Shown: positions 37,869 to 47,786 of the stretch, one piece after another
How positions within the stretch are numbered: the first letter of the stretch is position 1
Layout: every line of letters starts with the position of its first letter
Assembly (NCBI RefSeq): GCF_020622345.1
Contig: NZ_JACNMO010000012.1
Location: 81,873 to 145,872, forward strand
Direction of reading: 5' to 3'
Source: Roseobacter weihaiensis
Lineage (GTDB): Bacteria; Pseudomonadota; Alphaproteobacteria; Rhodobacterales; Rhodobacteraceae
Length of the DNA stretch: 64,000 bases
Program-made: the position numbers and the translations under genes
The notes under the pieces: generated by a model
The model's input: the letters and a program-made list of their open reading frames with translations, nothing else
The model's database searches: none
Told to the model about the DNA's origin: nothing

Positions 37869-39473
37869 CTACATGCGGAATACGCCAAAACGGGTCTCCT
37901 CAATCGGGGCGTTCAATGCTGCGGAAAGCGACAGGCTCAGCACATCGCGCGATTTACGCGGATCGATGATACCGTCATCCCAGAGCCGTGCGGAAGCATA
38001 TAGCGGGTGGCTCTGCGCTTCGAACATCTCGATGGTGGGTTGCTTGAAGGCGGCTTCCTCCTCGGCCGACCAGCTCTCGCCCGCCCGCTCCAGGGCGTCT
38101 CGCCTGACGGTTGCCAGAACACCAGCCGCCTGCGCGCCGCCCATGACCGAAATGCGGCTGTTGGGCCAGGTCCATAGGAAACGGGGCGAGTAAGCCCGCC
38201 CGGCCATACCGTAGTTCCCGGCGCCGAACGACCCGCCGACCAGCATGGTCACCTTGGGTACATTGGTGCAGGCCACCGCGGTCACCATCTTGGCCCCATG
38301 GCGCGCGATACCCTCGTTCTCATACTGCCGGCCCACCATGAAGCCGGTGATATTTTGCAGAAAGACCAGCGGAATGCCCCTTTGGCTGCATAATTCCACG
38401 AAATGCGCGCCTTTCTGGGCGGCCTCCGAAAAGAGCACACCGTTGTTGGCGATGATGCCGATCGGACAGCCCTTGAGATGCGCAAACCCGGTGACCAGCG
38501 TCTCGCCAAAGCGCGCCTTGAATTCGTCAAACCGCGAGCCATCCACAAGACGTGCGATCACCTCCCGGATGTCATAGGGCGTGCGCAGGTCGGCAGGCAC
38601 CACGCCCAGCAGTTCCTCGGGGTCATAGGCCGGGTCCTCGGGGGTCGCCCAGTCCAGCGTCTCACCGGGCCGGCGGTTGAGCGCGCCGACCGCGTCGCGC
38701 GCCAAGGCCAAGGCATGGCTGTCATCCTCTGCCAGGTAGTCCGCAACGCCGCTGAGGCGCGTGTGCACGTCGCCGCCGCCCAAATCTTCGGCACTGACCA
38801 CCTCGCCGGTGGCGGCCTTGACCAAAGGCGGCCCTGCCAGAAAGATGGTCCCCTGATCCTTGACGATGATCGTCACATCCGACATCGCGGGCACATAGGC
38901 CCCCCCGGCGGTACAAGAGCCCATGACCACGGCAATCTGCGCAATGCCTGCCGCACTCATCCGCGCCTGATTGTAAAAGATGCGGCCAAAGTGATCCCGG
39001 TCGGGGAACACCTCATCCTGGTTGGGCAGGTTCGCGCCGCCACTGTCGACAAGGTAGACGCAGGGCAAATGATTCTCCTGCGCGATCTCCTGCGCGCGCA
39101 GATGCTTTTTCACACTCATCGGATAATAGGTGCCCCCCTTCACGGTGGCATCATTGCACAGCACCATGACCTCGCGGCCCTGCACGCGCCCGATCCCGGC
39201 GATCACACCCGCAGCCGGCGCCGCGCCCGCGTAGAGCCCATGTGCCGCGGTCGCCCCGATCTCCAGAAACGGGCTGCCGGGATCCAGGAGCCCCGCCACC
39301 CGATCACGCGGCAGCATCTTGCCCCGGCTGAGATGGCGCGCCCGCGCCTTTTCGCCCCCCCCGGTGGCAGCGGCCCGCGCCACGGCGGTGATCTCTTCGA
39401 GCGCCTGCAGATGGGCTGCGCGGTTGGCCTTGTAGGCATCCGATCCGATCACGGCCTGCGACGTCAGTTTCAT
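37869..39473 (-). CDS. mccB: Methylcrotonyl-CoA carboxylase, carboxyltransferase beta subunit
   Basis: A 534-residue crotonase-superfamily carboxyltransferase that moves the carboxyl group from biotin on MccA to methylcrotonyl-Co[36 protein letters not shown] and [19 protein letters not shown] are typical of MccB and more specific than for PccB. AAGGA 7 nt before the ATG supports the start. It heads the run mccB-ASCH-orf229-mccA-GST-mvaB-liuC. Confidence 0.96.
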   Translation of the reverse strand: MKLTSQAVIGSDAYKANRAAHLQALEEITAVARAAATGGGEKARARHLSRGKMLPRDRVAGLLDPGSPFLEIGATAAHGLYAGAAPAAGVIAGIGRVQGREVMVLCNDATVKGGTYYPMSVKKHLRAQEIAQENHLPCVYLVDSGGANLPNQDEVFPDRDHFGRIFYNQARMSAAGIAQIAVVMGSCTAGGAYVPAMSDVTIIVKDQGTIFLAGPPLVKAATGEVVSAEDLGGGDVHTRLSGVADYLAEDDSHALALARDAVGALNRRPGETLDWATPEDPAYDPEELLGVVPADLRTPYDIREVIARLVDGSRFDEFKARFGETLVTGFAHLKGCPIGIIANNGVLFSEAAQKGAHFVELCSQRGIPLVFLQNITGFMVGRQYENEGIARHGAKMVTAVACTNVPKVTMLVGGSFGAGNYGMAGRAYSPRFLWTWPNSRISVMGGAQAAGVLATVRRDALERAGESWSAEEEAAFKQPTIEMFEAQSHPLYASARLWDDGIIDPRKSRDVLSLSLSAALNAPIEETRFGVFRM

Positions 39474-39503
39474 CTCACTATCCTTGCCGTTTCTTGGCGG
39501 TTC

Positions 39504-39824
39504 TCATGTCTGCGGCGCCTCCGGTGGGACCGCAGACGGGCTGAGGTGCAAAAGTCGCCCCATCCGGTCCACCGGGTAGTCGATCCGCTCCGCGCTGCGG
39601 GTCACGCAGCTCACGACAATCCAGACGGCGGCATCCTGCCCCGGCTGCGCGGAACAATCCGTCGGGCGTGCCTCCGGACCCTGCGTCTCAAGGTACCGTA
39701 CGGTGTAGGCATCGATCACATCCGTCTCGGTGATGGTCGCAGCAATCCAACCCAGACGAAAGCCCCAGGCCGCCAGCACCACCATCAGCGCCCCCAACGG
39801 CATGAACCAAAGCCACCGCGGCAT
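39504..39824 (-). CDS. Small membrane-anchored protein, 106 aa
   Basis: Unrecognised. One N-terminal membrane helix (PLGALMVVLAAWGFRLGWIA) is followed by a short periplasmic or cytoplasmic domain with two cysteines (PTDCSAQ and VVSCVTRS) and a Pro-rich end. It lies 30 nt before mccB and its 5' end is 48 nt from an FNR-type site shared with ompW on the other strand, so it may be the first gene of the mccB transcript or a separate one. Confidence 0.6.
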   Translation of the reverse strand: MPRWLWFMPLGALMVVLAAWGFRLGWIAATITETDVIDAYTVRYLETQGPEARPTDCSAQPGQDAAVWIVVSCVTRSAERIDYPVDRMGRLLHLSPSAVPPEAPQT

Positions 39825-39871
39825 TATTTCGCGCCGGTTTGGGGCAAAAACACAAATTTCTGCGAAGTCGA

Positions 39872-39885
39872 TTGACCCATGTCAA
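39872..39885. promoter_or_regulatory. FNR/FnrL-type binding site before ompW
   Basis: TTGACCCATGTCAA is a perfect palindrome in its arms (TTGAC-N4-GTCAA) and fits the FNR-family consensus TTGA-N6-TCAA. Its centre lies 69 bp before the ompW ATG and 54 bp before the divergent orf106 start. E. coli ompW is known to respond to FNR, so oxygen-linked control is a reasonable expectation. Confidence 0.6.
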
Positions 39886-39947
39886 AGACCCCCTGCCGCC
39901 GGTCTGTCAGAACCGTGTTGCTTAATGTGAAAAGGCAAGAAAGAGAC

Positions 39948-40553
39948 ATGAAACATACTGTTAAAGCCCTCCTGTTGACCAGCGCGCTTGCGCTCGCGGC
40001 AGGCCCTGCCCTTGCGCAATCTCAAGGCGACTGGACGTTCGGGGTCGGCTTCGGCAACGTCGATCCGAAATCCGACAATGGCACCATCGCTGGCGGCGAG
40101 GCCAGCATCAACGACAACACCCGCCCGATTTTTACCGCAGAGTATTTCATCCGCGACAACCTGGGGATCGAACTGCTGGTCGCCACGCCGTTCGAGCATG
40201 ATATCTCGATCGAGGGAATTGGCGATGCGGGCAGCACCAAACACCTGCCGCCCACCCTGTCGCTGAACTACCATTTCCCGACCAATACGGCGTGGAAACC
40301 CTATGTCGGTGCGGGCATCAACTATACCACCTTTTTCGAGGAGGACTCCGACCTCGGTGAACTGTCTTTGGATGATTCCATCGGTGTTTCGGTGCAAGCC
40401 GGTCTGGACTACCAGATCAGCGATACCGGAGCACTCCGCTTCAACGTGCGCTGGTTCGACATCGACAGTGACGTCGAGCTTGACGGGACCAAGATCGGTG
40501 AGGCCGAGATTGACCCGATCCTGATCGGCGTGGCCTACGTGCATCGCTTCTAA
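39948..40553 (+). CDS. ompW: OmpW family outer membrane protein
   Basis: A 201-residue eight-stranded beta-barrel protein. Signal peptide to about residue 23 (cleavage after GPALA), then GDWTFGVGFGNVDPKSDNG, EYFIRDNLGIELLVATPFEH, LSLNYHFPTNTAWKPYVGAG and the C-terminal aromatic end GVAYVHRF needed for barrel insertion. OmpW proteins form narrow hydrophobic channels. The ATG at 39948 is chosen because it begins a normal signal peptide, preceded by AAGAAAGAGAC. An FNR-type site lies upstream. It interrupts the leucine cluster between mccB and ivd, on the opposite strand. Confidence 0.93.
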   Translation: MKHTVKALLLTSALALAAGPALAQSQGDWTFGVGFGNVDPKSDNGTIAGGEASINDNTRPIFTAEYFIRDNLGIELLVATPFEHDISIEGIGDAGSTKHLPPTLSLNYHFPTNTAWKPYVGAGINYTTFFEEDSDLGELSLDDSIGVSVQAGLDYQISDTGALRFNVRWFDIDSDVELDGTKIGEAEIDPILIGVAYVHRF

Positions 40554-40605
40554 GTCGCGCGCGTAAGCGCCAAACCGCTTGCCTGATCCGGGGGCTACCA
40601 TCGGG

Positions 40606-41769
40606 TCAGGCCATTGCCGCCATCAGCTCGCGGCCGACCAGCATCCGCCTGATTTCGGATGTACCGGCGCCGATTTCCATCAGCTTTGCATCCCGAAACA
40701 GCCGTGCCACGGGTGCGTCGCTCAGAAACCCGGCCCCCCCCATCGCCTGAACCGCCTGATGCGCCTGTTTCATCGCCTCCTCGGAGGCATAGAGACAACA
40801 GGCCGCCGCATCCTGCCGCGTGACATCCCCGCGATCGCAGGCCTTGGCCACCTCGTACACATAGGCGCGTGCCGAATTCATCGCGGTATACATATCGGCG
40901 ATCTTGCCCTGCATCAGTTGGAAACTGCCGATGGGCTCACCGAACTGCCTGCGCTCCGCAAGATAGGGCATGATCGCATCCAGACAGGCCGCCATGATCC
41001 CCGTACCAATCCCCGCCAGCACAACCCGTTCGTAATCGAGGCCCGACATCAGCACCGCGACGCCGCGCCCTTCCTCGCCCAACACGTTCTCGAAGGGCAC
41101 TTCCACATCCTCAAAGATCAGCTCCGCCGTGTTCGATCCCCGCATCCCCAACTTGTCAAAATGTGGTGAGGTGGAAAATCCAACCATGTCTTTTTCAATG
41201 ATGAAAGCGGTGATCCCTTTGGAGCCCGCCTCCGGATCCGTCTTGGCATAAACCACCAGCGTGGTGGCATCCGGGCCGTTGGTGATCCAATACTTGTTGC
41301 CGTTGAGCCGGTAATGGTCGTTGCGCTTCTCGGCCCGCAGCTTCATCGAGACGACATCAGAACCAGCGCCCGCCTCCGACATGGCCAGCGCGCCCACATG
41401 AGCCCCCGAAATCAACCCCGGCAGGTACTTTTGCTTTTGCGCCTGCGTGCCGTTCAGTTTGATCTGATTGACACAGAGGTTCGAATGCGCGCCATAGGAC
41501 AGCGACACCGACGCGCTGGCGCGGGCGATCTCTTCTATCGCCACCGTATGCGCCAGATAGGACATGCCCGCCCCACCATACTCTGTCTCAACGGTAATCC
41601 CCAAAAGGCCAAGCTCTCCCATCTCGGTCCATAACGCGGCCGGGAACTCGTTCTTTGTATCTATCTCTGCGGCCATCGGGGCCACACGCGCCTGCGCCCA
41701 ACGGTGCACCATGTCGCGCAGGGCGTTTACGTCCTCCCCCAGATCGAAGGTCATCGTGGCGCTGAACAT
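40606..41769 (-). CDS. ivd: Isovaleryl-CoA dehydrogenase
   Basis: A 387-residue acyl-CoA dehydrogenase that oxidises isovaleryl-CoA to 3-methylcrotonyl-CoA, passing electrons to [22 protein letters not shown] and [19 protein letters not shown] (FAD/substrate), and [20 protein letters not shown], which holds the Glu in the position used by isovaleryl-CoA dehydrogenases rather than the C-terminal one, are visible. GAGGAG before the ATG at 41769 sets the start. It is separated from mccB by ompW and has its own promoter and operator. Confidence 0.95.
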   Translation of the reverse strand: MFSATMTFDLGEDVNALRDMVHRWAQARVAPMAAEIDTKNEFPAALWTEMGELGLLGITVETEYGGAGMSYLAHTVAIEEIARASASVSLSYGAHSNLCVNQIKLNGTQAQKQKYLPGLISGAHVGALAMSEAGAGSDVVSMKLRAEKRNDHYRLNGNKYWITNGPDATTLVVYAKTDPEAGSKGITAFIIEKDMVGFSTSPHFDKLGMRGSNTAELIFEDVEVPFENVLGEEGRGVAVLMSGLDYERVVLAGIGTGIMAACLDAIMPYLAERRQFGEPIGSFQLMQGKIADMYTAMNSARAYVYEVAKACDRGDVTRQDAAACCLYASEEAMKQAHQAVQAMGGAGFLSDAPVARLFRDAKLMEIGAGTSEIRRMLVGRELMAAMA

Positions 41770-41807
41770 GAAAACTCCTCTTCGGCAGGTGACCGGACCA
41801 GATTTAT

Positions 41808-41821
41808 TGAACAAGCGTTCA
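41808..41821. promoter_or_regulatory. Palindromic operator at the ivd promoter
   Basis: TGAACAAGCGTTCA has perfect 5-bp arms (TGAAC / GTTCA) around AAGC. It lies directly after the candidate -10 of the ivd promoter, so a bound repressor would cover the transcription start. The form suits a TetR-family acyl-CoA regulator; none is encoded in this window. Confidence 0.5.
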
Positions 41822-41822
41822 T

Positions 41823-41852
41823 ATCCTAACCCCCAAGCATGATCCCGGTCAA
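41823..41852 (-). promoter_or_regulatory. Candidate ivd promoter
   Basis: On the minus strand TTGACC (41852-41847), an 18-nt spacer and TAGGAT (41828-41823) lie 54 nt upstream of the ivd ATG, in the 164-bp gap after the DegT gene. Confidence 0.5.
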
Positions 41853-41933
41853 GCAGAGCGGCGGCGGCCTTTTGGGCCAGCGGCCCAAACATCACAATAG
41901 AATGCGCGCGGCCCCGCCGCGCGCGCCGCCGGA

Positions 41934-43130
41934 TCACGCAGCCCTCTGGAACGCCGCACTGACTTCCGCGCGAATGATCCGCGCAATCAGGTCACAGTCT
42001 TCCAGCGAGAAGGTCAGCGGCACCCGCATGTCCACAACCCCTGCCAGCACGCGATCCGACTTTGGCATTGGCGGGGTGTCGGCATACCGCCAACTATCAT
42101 ACCGGCTGGTGAACGCCACAGGCTCCGCCGCGCCGAACCACTTCAACTCCACCCCGAGCGCGCCGCACCGCCGGACAACCTCCTGGACCGCATCACCAGG
42201 CCAGTCGAGCAGCAGGAACTGGATCGAAGACCCCACCATCGTCTCTTGCGGCGGGCGCTCGATCACCGTCAGGCCAGGCGTGTCCCGCAGGCCCGCCTCA
42301 AGCCGCAGATAGCGCTCGTTCCAGCGCGCGCATTGCGTCTCGAGATCCGCAATCTGAGGCCGCAAGATCGCGGCCCGCAGGTTGTCCATCCGGCCCGAGA
42401 TATTCGGGGTCTCATAACGGATGGTGGCAAAGGCTTCCGGCGGCGGGGCGGCCAGATGCCGCTCGTAAAGCATATAGCTCCCCGACAGCATCACCGCGCG
42501 GGCGGCCAGCGCCACGTCGTCGGTCACCAAGAAACCGCCTTCGCCCGAATTGACGTGTTTGTAGGTCTGGCAGGAATAGCACCCCACCACCCCATGCCGC
42601 CCGGAGGGCACACCGTTCCACGCAGCCCCCATGGTATGGGCGCAATCTTCAATCACCTGCACGCCCGCCGCATCACAGATCGACATCAGCCGGTCCATGT
42701 CGCAGATATGCCCGCGCATGTGGCTCAGCAACAGCATCCGCGCTTGTCCGATCTTGGCCTGCAGGTCCTCAAGGTCGATGGTCAGGTCCTCGGTCACCCC
42801 GACAAACACCGGCTCCGCCCCCACCGAGGCAATCGCCCCCGGTACCGGTGCCAGCGTAAACGCGTTGGAGAGCACCTTGTCGCCCGGCTTGACGCCCAGC
42901 GCCCGCAAGGCCGTTCCCATCGCATACCCACCGGAGGCGACAGCGAGGCAGTATTTCGCCCCAACGCAAGCTGCAAACTCCTGCTCCAGCTGTGCTGTTT
43001 CGCTGATCTCGTCTGCGACCGTATTGTATCGGTGCAACCGGCCATGCCGCAGGACCGCCAAAGCCGCTTCGATCCCGGCCTCCGGGATCGGTTCCTGTTG
43101 GGTAAAACTGCCTTCAAAGACCTCGGTCAT
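41934..43130 (-). CDS. DegT/DnrJ/EryC1/StrS family PLP-dependent aminotransferase
   Basis: A 398-residue type I fold PLP enzyme of the kind that makes amino sugars or related compounds. The PLP lysine lies in [14 protein letters not shown], and [16 protein letters not shown] holds the cofactor Asp region. The start at 43130 (MTEVFEGSF) has GGAGG 8 nt upstream. No sugar nucleotide dehydratase or antibiotic gene is near, so the substrate is unknown; a C-terminal part ([19 protein letters not shown]) could help place it. Its 3' neighbour ivd is separately controlled. It starts 47 nt after gph. Confidence 0.88.
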   Translation of the reverse strand: MTEVFEGSFTQQEPIPEAGIEAALAVLRHGRLHRYNTVADEISETAQLEQEFAACVGAKYCLAVASGGYAMGTALRALGVKPGDKVLSNAFTLAPVPGAIASVGAEPVFVGVTEDLTIDLEDLQAKIGQARMLLLSHMRGHICDMDRLMSICDAAGVQVIEDCAHTMGAAWNGVPSGRHGVVGCYSCQTYKHVNSGEGGFLVTDDVALAARAVMLSGSYMLYERHLAAPPPEAFATIRYETPNISGRMDNLRAAILRPQIADLETQCARWNERYLRLEAGLRDTPGLTVIERPPQETMVGSSIQFLLLDWPGDAVQEVVRRCGALGVELKWFGAAEPVAFTSRYDSWRYADTPPMPKSDRVLAGVVDMRVPLTFSLEDCDLIARIIRAEVSAAFQRAA

Positions 43131-43177
43131 CGCGCACCCTCCGTTTCCGTCAACATTGGGGTCAGGTACCGCAAGCG

Positions 43178-43843
43178 TCAAGCCAGCAGGTGATCTACAA
43201 GATCAGGCAAATCTTCGTAGCGCTGCAGCAAGGCTTCCGGCTGCAGGACCGCCATATCGCCGCCCGCAGGCCCGAAAGTCACCAGCACGCTGGGCACACC
43301 TGCGGCCCGCGCGGTATTGCGGTCGGTGTCGGAATCGCCAATCAGCGTGCAGCGTTTCGGGTCACCCCCCGCCCGCCGCGCCGCCTCAAAAAGAGGCGCG
43401 GGGTCGGGCTTGCGCACCGGCAGCGTGTCAGCCCCCACCAGCGAGGCAAAGGCGGCGCGCACACCAAGCCGTTGCAACAGCACCTCCGCCAGCGCTTCGG
43501 GCTTGTTGGTGCAGATGCCCACACCGTAGCCTTTCCCTTTCAGCCTCTCGATCGCCGCCATCGCGCCGGGATAAAGCACAGTATACCTGTCAATCTCCTG
43601 ACCATAAGCCTCGAGCAGAACCGGGTAATACCGATCGATCTCCGGGTCTTGCTCGGTGCGCCCAAGGCGTGTCATCCCCAGCTTGAGCATCGCCCGCCCG
43701 CCGCGCAAGGCCGTGCCCTGATCCCGCGCCGGGTCCAGCATGTCCCCGGCCCCCATCTGGCGAAAGCACTGGTTGGCCGCCGCAATCAGATCGCCACTGG
43801 TGTCCGCAAGCGTTCCATCCAAATCGAAGATAACCGTTTTCAT
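43178..43843 (-). CDS. gph: Phosphoglycolate phosphatase (HAD family)
   Basis: A 221-residue HAD hydrolase. Motif I FDLDGTLADT (Asp7/Asp9), motif II GICTNKPEA, and motif IV LIGDSDTDRNTARAAG are present, with a Gph-type helical cap. Likely to dephosphorylate 2-phosphoglycolate formed in DNA repair or photorespiration. It is divergent from glmU across 138 bp (43844-43981), which must hold both promoters. Confidence 0.9.
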   Translation of the reverse strand: MKTVIFDLDGTLADTSGDLIAAANQCFRQMGAGDMLDPARDQGTALRGGRAMLKLGMTRLGRTEQDPEIDRYYPVLLEAYGQEIDRYTVLYPGAMAAIERLKGKGYGVGICTNKPEALAEVLLQRLGVRAAFASLVGADTLPVRKPDPAPLFEAARRAGGDPKRCTLIGDSDTDRNTARAAGVPSVLVTFGPAGGDMAVLQPEALLQRYEDLPDLVDHLLA

Positions 43844-43981
43844 ACTGCCTCAAAGGCTCCCATATTCAGCAAAAGACCGCTGCGGTTTGTTGCAACCCGC
43901 AACCTTCTTTGATCCACCGCGCCTTGCGCCGCCCGTGTAAGCGGATAAACAGACCTGCAACAGAACACAAAGAGATTTCGC

Positions 43982-45334
43982 ATGAACATCGCCCTGGTCA
44001 TCCTGGCTGCCGGCAAAGGCACCCGGATGAATTCCGACCTGCCCAAAGTGCTGCACCCGCTGGCCGGTGCCCCGCTCCTGGTGCATGCCATGCAGACTGG
44101 CCGCAGCCTGGCCCCCGCAGCGACCGTCGTGGTTGCAGGCCACGGCGCGGACCGCGTGCGCGCCGCCGCGCTGTCCTATGACGCCACCACAACAATCATC
44201 GACCAAGAAGAGCAATTGGGCACAGGCCATGCCGCCCTGCAGGCGCGCGCGCCGCTCAAGGTGTTTGACGGCACGGTGATTGTACTGTTTGGCGACACGC
44301 CCTTTGTGCGCCCCGAAACCCTTGCCGCCATGATCGAGGCCCGCGGCACCCATGATCTGGTTGTGCTCGGCTTTGAGGCGGCCGATCCGGGCCGCTATGG
44401 ACGGTTGATACTGGAAGGAGAGGCGCTGACCCGCATCGTCGAATTCAAAGACGCCTCGGAAGCGGAACGTGCGATCACGCTCTGCAACAGCGGCGTGCTG
44501 GCCTGCGACGCCACACTGCTCTTTGACTTGCTGGGCGGGCTTGGCAATGACAACGCGGCCGGCGAATACTACCTCACCGACATCGTGGCCCTGGCCCGGA
44601 CCCGCGCTTTGACAGCCACGGTCGTGCGCTGCGATGAAGCCGAAACACTGGGCATCAACACCCGCGCAGAACTGGCGGGCGCGGAGGCCGCCTTTCAGAC
44701 CCGCGCCCGCCTCGAAGCCTTCGAAGACGGTGTCACCATGCCCGCCCCGGACACGGTACATTTCGCTTTCGATACAGTAATCGGACGCGACACCTTCATT
44801 GAACCAAACGTGGTTTTCGGCCCCGGTGTCACGGTCGAATCCGGCGCAACGATCCGGGCCTTCTCACATCTCGAAGGCTGCCATGTGGCCCAGGGCAGCA
44901 TCGTCGGCCCCTATGCGCGCCTGCGTCCGGGCACCGAGTTGAACGAGAACGTGCGGGTGGGCAATTTTGTCGAGGTCAAGAACGCCCGCGTCGGCCCCGG
45001 CACAAAGATCAACCACCTCAGCTACATCGGCGATGCCACGCTGGGTGCCCAGACCAACGTGGGCGCAGGCACCATCACCTGCAACTACGACGGCGTGATG
45101 AAACATCATACCCATATCGGCGATGAGGTCTTTATCGGCTCAAACACGATGCTGGTGGCCCCGGTGCAGGTGGGTGATCGCGCCATGACGGGCAGCGGGT
45201 CGGTCATCACGTCGGATGTGGAACCCGAGGCGCTGGCCCTGTCGCGCGCGCCACAGATCGAAAAACCGGGTATGGCAACAAAGCTTTTCAGTATCCTAAA
45301 GGCTAAAAAAGCCCAACAGCAAAGAGGCAGCTAG
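43982..45334 (+). CDS. glmU: Bifunctional GlcNAc-1-P uridylyltransferase / glucosamine-1-P acetyltransferase
   Basis: A 450-residue enzyme for the last two steps to UDP-GlcNAc, needed for peptidoglycan and lipid A. N-terminal nucleotidyltransferase with LAAGKGTRMNSDLPKVLHPL, then a left-handed beta-helix with hexapeptide repeats (VRVGNFVEVKNARVGPG, TITCNYDGVMKHHTHIGD). It ends 2 nt before glmS, so the two enzymes of the pathway are made from one message. Confidence 0.98.
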   Translation: MNIALVILAAGKGTRMNSDLPKVLHPLAGAPLLVHAMQTGRSLAPAATVVVAGHGADRVRAAALSYDATTTIIDQEEQLGTGHAALQARAPLKVFDGTVIVLFGDTPFVRPETLAAMIEARGTHDLVVLGFEAADPGRYGRLILEGEALTRIVEFKDASEAERAITLCNSGVLACDATLLFDLLGGLGNDNAAGEYYLTDIVALARTRALTATVVRCDEAETLGINTRAELAGAEAAFQTRARLEAFEDGVTMPAPDTVHFAFDTVIGRDTFIEPNVVFGPGVTVESGATIRAFSHLEGCHVAQGSIVGPYARLRPGTELNENVRVGNFVEVKNARVGPGTKINHLSYIGDATLGAQTNVGAGTITCNYDGVMKHHTHIGDEVFIGSNTMLVAPVQVGDRAMTGSGSVITSDVEPEALALSRAPQIEKPGMATKLFSILKAKKAQQQRGS

Positions 45335-45336
45335 AT

Positions 45337-47157
45337 ATGTGTGGAATTGTCGGGGTCCTGAGCAACCACGAGGCGTCCCCCATCCTTGTTGAGGCGCTCA
45401 AACGTCTCGAATACCGCGGTTACGACAGCGCCGGGATTGCAACGGTCAATGCAGGCGTACTGGACCGCCGCCGCGCCGTGGGCAAGCTTGTGAACCTGTC
45501 GGACTTGCTGGTGCATGAGCCGCTGCCTGGCAAAGCCGGCATCGGCCATACCCGCTGGGCGACCCATGGCGCGCCCAGCGTGACGAATGCCCACCCGCAT
45601 CAGGCTGGACCTGTCGCCGTGGTGCACAACGGCATCATCGAAAACTTTCGCGAGCTGCGCGAGGAACTGGCAAGCCATGGCATCCAGTTTGTCACCGAAA
45701 CAGACACCGAAACCGTGGCGCTGCTGGCGCAGCACTACATGCAGAACGGGACCCGCCCGCAAGAGGCCGCCTTCAAGGCGCTCGACCGCTTGCGCGGGGC
45801 TTTTGCGCTGGCGTTTCTGTTTTCGGGCCACGACGATCTGATTGTCGCGGCGCGCCGCGGATCGCCCCTGGCCATCGGGCATGGCGACGGAGAGATGTAC
45901 GTGGGCTCGGATGCCATCGCGCTGGCCCCCCTGACCAACCAGATCAGCTATCTGGAGGAAGGCGACCGCGCCGTGGTGACCCGGCACAGCCTTGAGATCT
46001 GGGACGCCGACGGCACGCCCGTGACCCGCGTCAAAAAGACCATCGAGGTGGATGGCGCGCGGATCGACAAGGCCGGTCACAAGCATTTCATGGCCAAGGA
46101 AATCGCGGAACAGCCCGGTGTGATCGCGCGTGCGCTGGGGCATTACCTCTCCGAGGACGGTCAGATCACCCTGCCCGGGCCCGGTATCGACTTTACCGCT
46201 GTGGATCGGCTGACGATGGTGGCCTGCGGGACCGCCTATTACGCCTGCCTGACGGCCAAATACTGGTTCGAACAGATCGCGCGCATGCCTGTCGAGGTCG
46301 ATGTCGCCTCTGAGTTCCGCTACCGCGAGCCCCCCGTTCCGACCCGCACGGCCGCTCTTTTTGTCAGCCAGTCTGGCGAGACCGCCGATACGCTGGCCGC
46401 CCTGCGGTACTGCACCGGCAAGGCCGATCAGATCCTGTCGGTGATCAATGCCCCCGAAAGCTCCATCGCGCGCGAAAGTGATGCGGTTCTGCCGATCCAT
46501 GCGGGTGTGGAGGTCGGGGTCGCCTCCACCAAGGCTTTCACCTGTCAGCTCACGGTGCTTTTTATTCTCGCTCTGAAAGCGGCACAGGACCGGGGCGAAA
46601 TCACCACCAACCGGCGCGCGGATCTTGTGGCCTGCCTGCGCGGCCTGCCCAATATCATCAGCACCGCCCTGGGGGGCAACGCCGAGATGCAGCAAACCGC
46701 CCTGCGGCTGTCGGAGGCGCGCGATGTGCTCTTCCTTGGACGCGGGCTGATGTATCCCATCGCCCTTGAAGGCGCTTTGAAGCTAAAAGAAATCAGCTAT
46801 ATACATGCCGAAGCTTATGCAGCAGGAGAACTGAAGCACGGACCCATCGCCCTGATTGACAAGCAGGTACCTGTGGTCGTCATGGCGCCCCGCGATGCGC
46901 TTTTTGAAAAGACCCTTAGCAACATGCAGGAAGTGATGGCCCGTGAGGGTCGTGTCATCCTGGTGTCGGACGCCAAAGGTATCAGGGAATTCGGTGAGGG
47001 CGCATATGCCACGCTTGAGATGCCGCAGATTGATGACTTGCTGACACCGATCCTCTACGCAATCCCGGCGCAGCTTCTGGCCTATCACACGGCGGTCGCC
47101 AAAGGCACCGACGTGGACCAGCCGCGCAATCTGGCCAAATCCGTGACGGTGGAGTGA
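45337..47157 (+). CDS. glmS: Glutamine-fructose-6-phosphate aminotransferase (isomerizing)
   Basis: A 606-residue enzyme that makes glucosamine-6-phosphate. Cys2 (MCGIVGVLS) becomes the N-terminal nucleophile of the glutaminase domain; GHTRWATHGAPS and VHNGIIENF follow. The C-terminal isomerase has two SIS domains and the closing AKSVTVE. AGAGG precedes the ATG. No glmS ribozyme-like sequence is possible in the 2-nt gap after glmU. Confidence 0.98.
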   Translation: MCGIVGVLSNHEASPILVEALKRLEYRGYDSAGIATVNAGVLDRRRAVGKLVNLSDLLVHEPLPGKAGIGHTRWATHGAPSVTNAHPHQAGPVAVVHNGIIENFRELREELASHGIQFVTETDTETVALLAQHYMQNGTRPQEAAFKALDRLRGAFALAFLFSGHDDLIVAARRGSPLAIGHGDGEMYVGSDAIALAPLTNQISYLEEGDRAVVTRHSLEIWDADGTPVTRVKKTIEVDGARIDKAGHKHFMAKEIAEQPGVIARALGHYLSEDGQITLPGPGIDFTAVDRLTMVACGTAYYACLTAKYWFEQIARMPVEVDVASEFRYREPPVPTRTAALFVSQSGETADTLAALRYCTGKADQILSVINAPESSIARESDAVLPIHAGVEVGVASTKAFTCQLTVLFILALKAAQDRGEITTNRRADLVACLRGLPNIISTALGGNAEMQQTALRLSEARDVLFLGRGLMYPIALEGALKLKEISYIHAEAYAAGELKHGPIALIDKQVPVVVMAPRDALFEKTLSNMQEVMAREGRVILVSDAKGIREFGEGAYATLEMPQIDDLLTPILYAIPAQLLAYHTAVAKGTDVDQPRNLAKSVTVE

Positions 47158-47160
47158 CCC

Positions 47161-47715
47161 ATGGCCACACAATATGACGTTTTGACCCCGACCCTGAGCG
47201 GTTTTATTGAAAATCAGCACATCTTTTTCACGGCAACAGCCGGACCCGAAGGGCGCGTCAACCTCTCCCCCAAGGGGATGGACAGCCTGCGCATTCTGAG
47301 CCCGAACAGGATCATCTGGCGCAACCTGACCGGATCGGGCAACGAGACCGCAGGCCATCTGGCGCAGATCAACCGGATCACGCTGATGTGGTGCGGCTTT
47401 GAGGTCAAACCGCTGATCCTGCGGGTTTACGGAAGCGCTGCCACCCTGCACCCCCGCGATGCGGATTTTGACGCGTTGAACGCCCTCTTCCCGGTTTCGG
47501 ATGGAGCCCGGCAGATTTACGATGTCGCCATCGAGATGGTGCAAACCAGCTGCGGCTATGCCGTCCCCTTCATGGAGTATGCGGGCGAGCGCGACGTGCT
47601 GACCACCTGGACCGAAAACAAAGGCCCCGAAGGCATTGCAGACTATTGGGCGACCAAGAATCAGCAAACCATCGATGGTGCGCCGACCTTTGTTCTCGAA
47701 GAGCCCGGCGACTAG
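47161..47715 (+). CDS. Pyridoxamine 5'-phosphate oxidase-fold protein
   Basis: A 184-residue split-barrel flavin-binding-type protein. FFTATAGPEGRVNLSPKGMD is the family's start, and RNLTGSGNETAGHLAQINRI the phosphate-binding-like region; SCGYAVPFMEY is a recurrent segment of this subgroup. True PdxH residues are not all visible, so this is likely a PNPOx-like enzyme with another flavin or F420-type role. It follows glmS by 3 nt but has no known link to it. Confidence 0.88.
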   Translation: MATQYDVLTPTLSGFIENQHIFFTATAGPEGRVNLSPKGMDSLRILSPNRIIWRNLTGSGNETAGHLAQINRITLMWCGFEVKPLILRVYGSAATLHPRDADFDALNALFPVSDGARQIYDVAIEMVQTSCGYAVPFMEYAGERDVLTTWTENKGPEGIADYWATKNQQTIDGAPTFVLEEPGD

Positions 47716-47786
47716 CATATCGGGATCAGACCGGTATGCGCGTTATCTGCTTGCCGTGGAGCAGCCACATGATTACCTATTAACCT

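Noticed and set aside
40579..40608. Inverted repeat between ompW and ivd as a terminator
   Set aside because: The arms pair with one G-U but no T-run follows, and one arm overlaps the ivd stop; too weak to call.
47716..47786. Moco riboswitch before moaA
   Set aside because: The gap is only 71 nt, shorter than the known element, and shows no matching helices.
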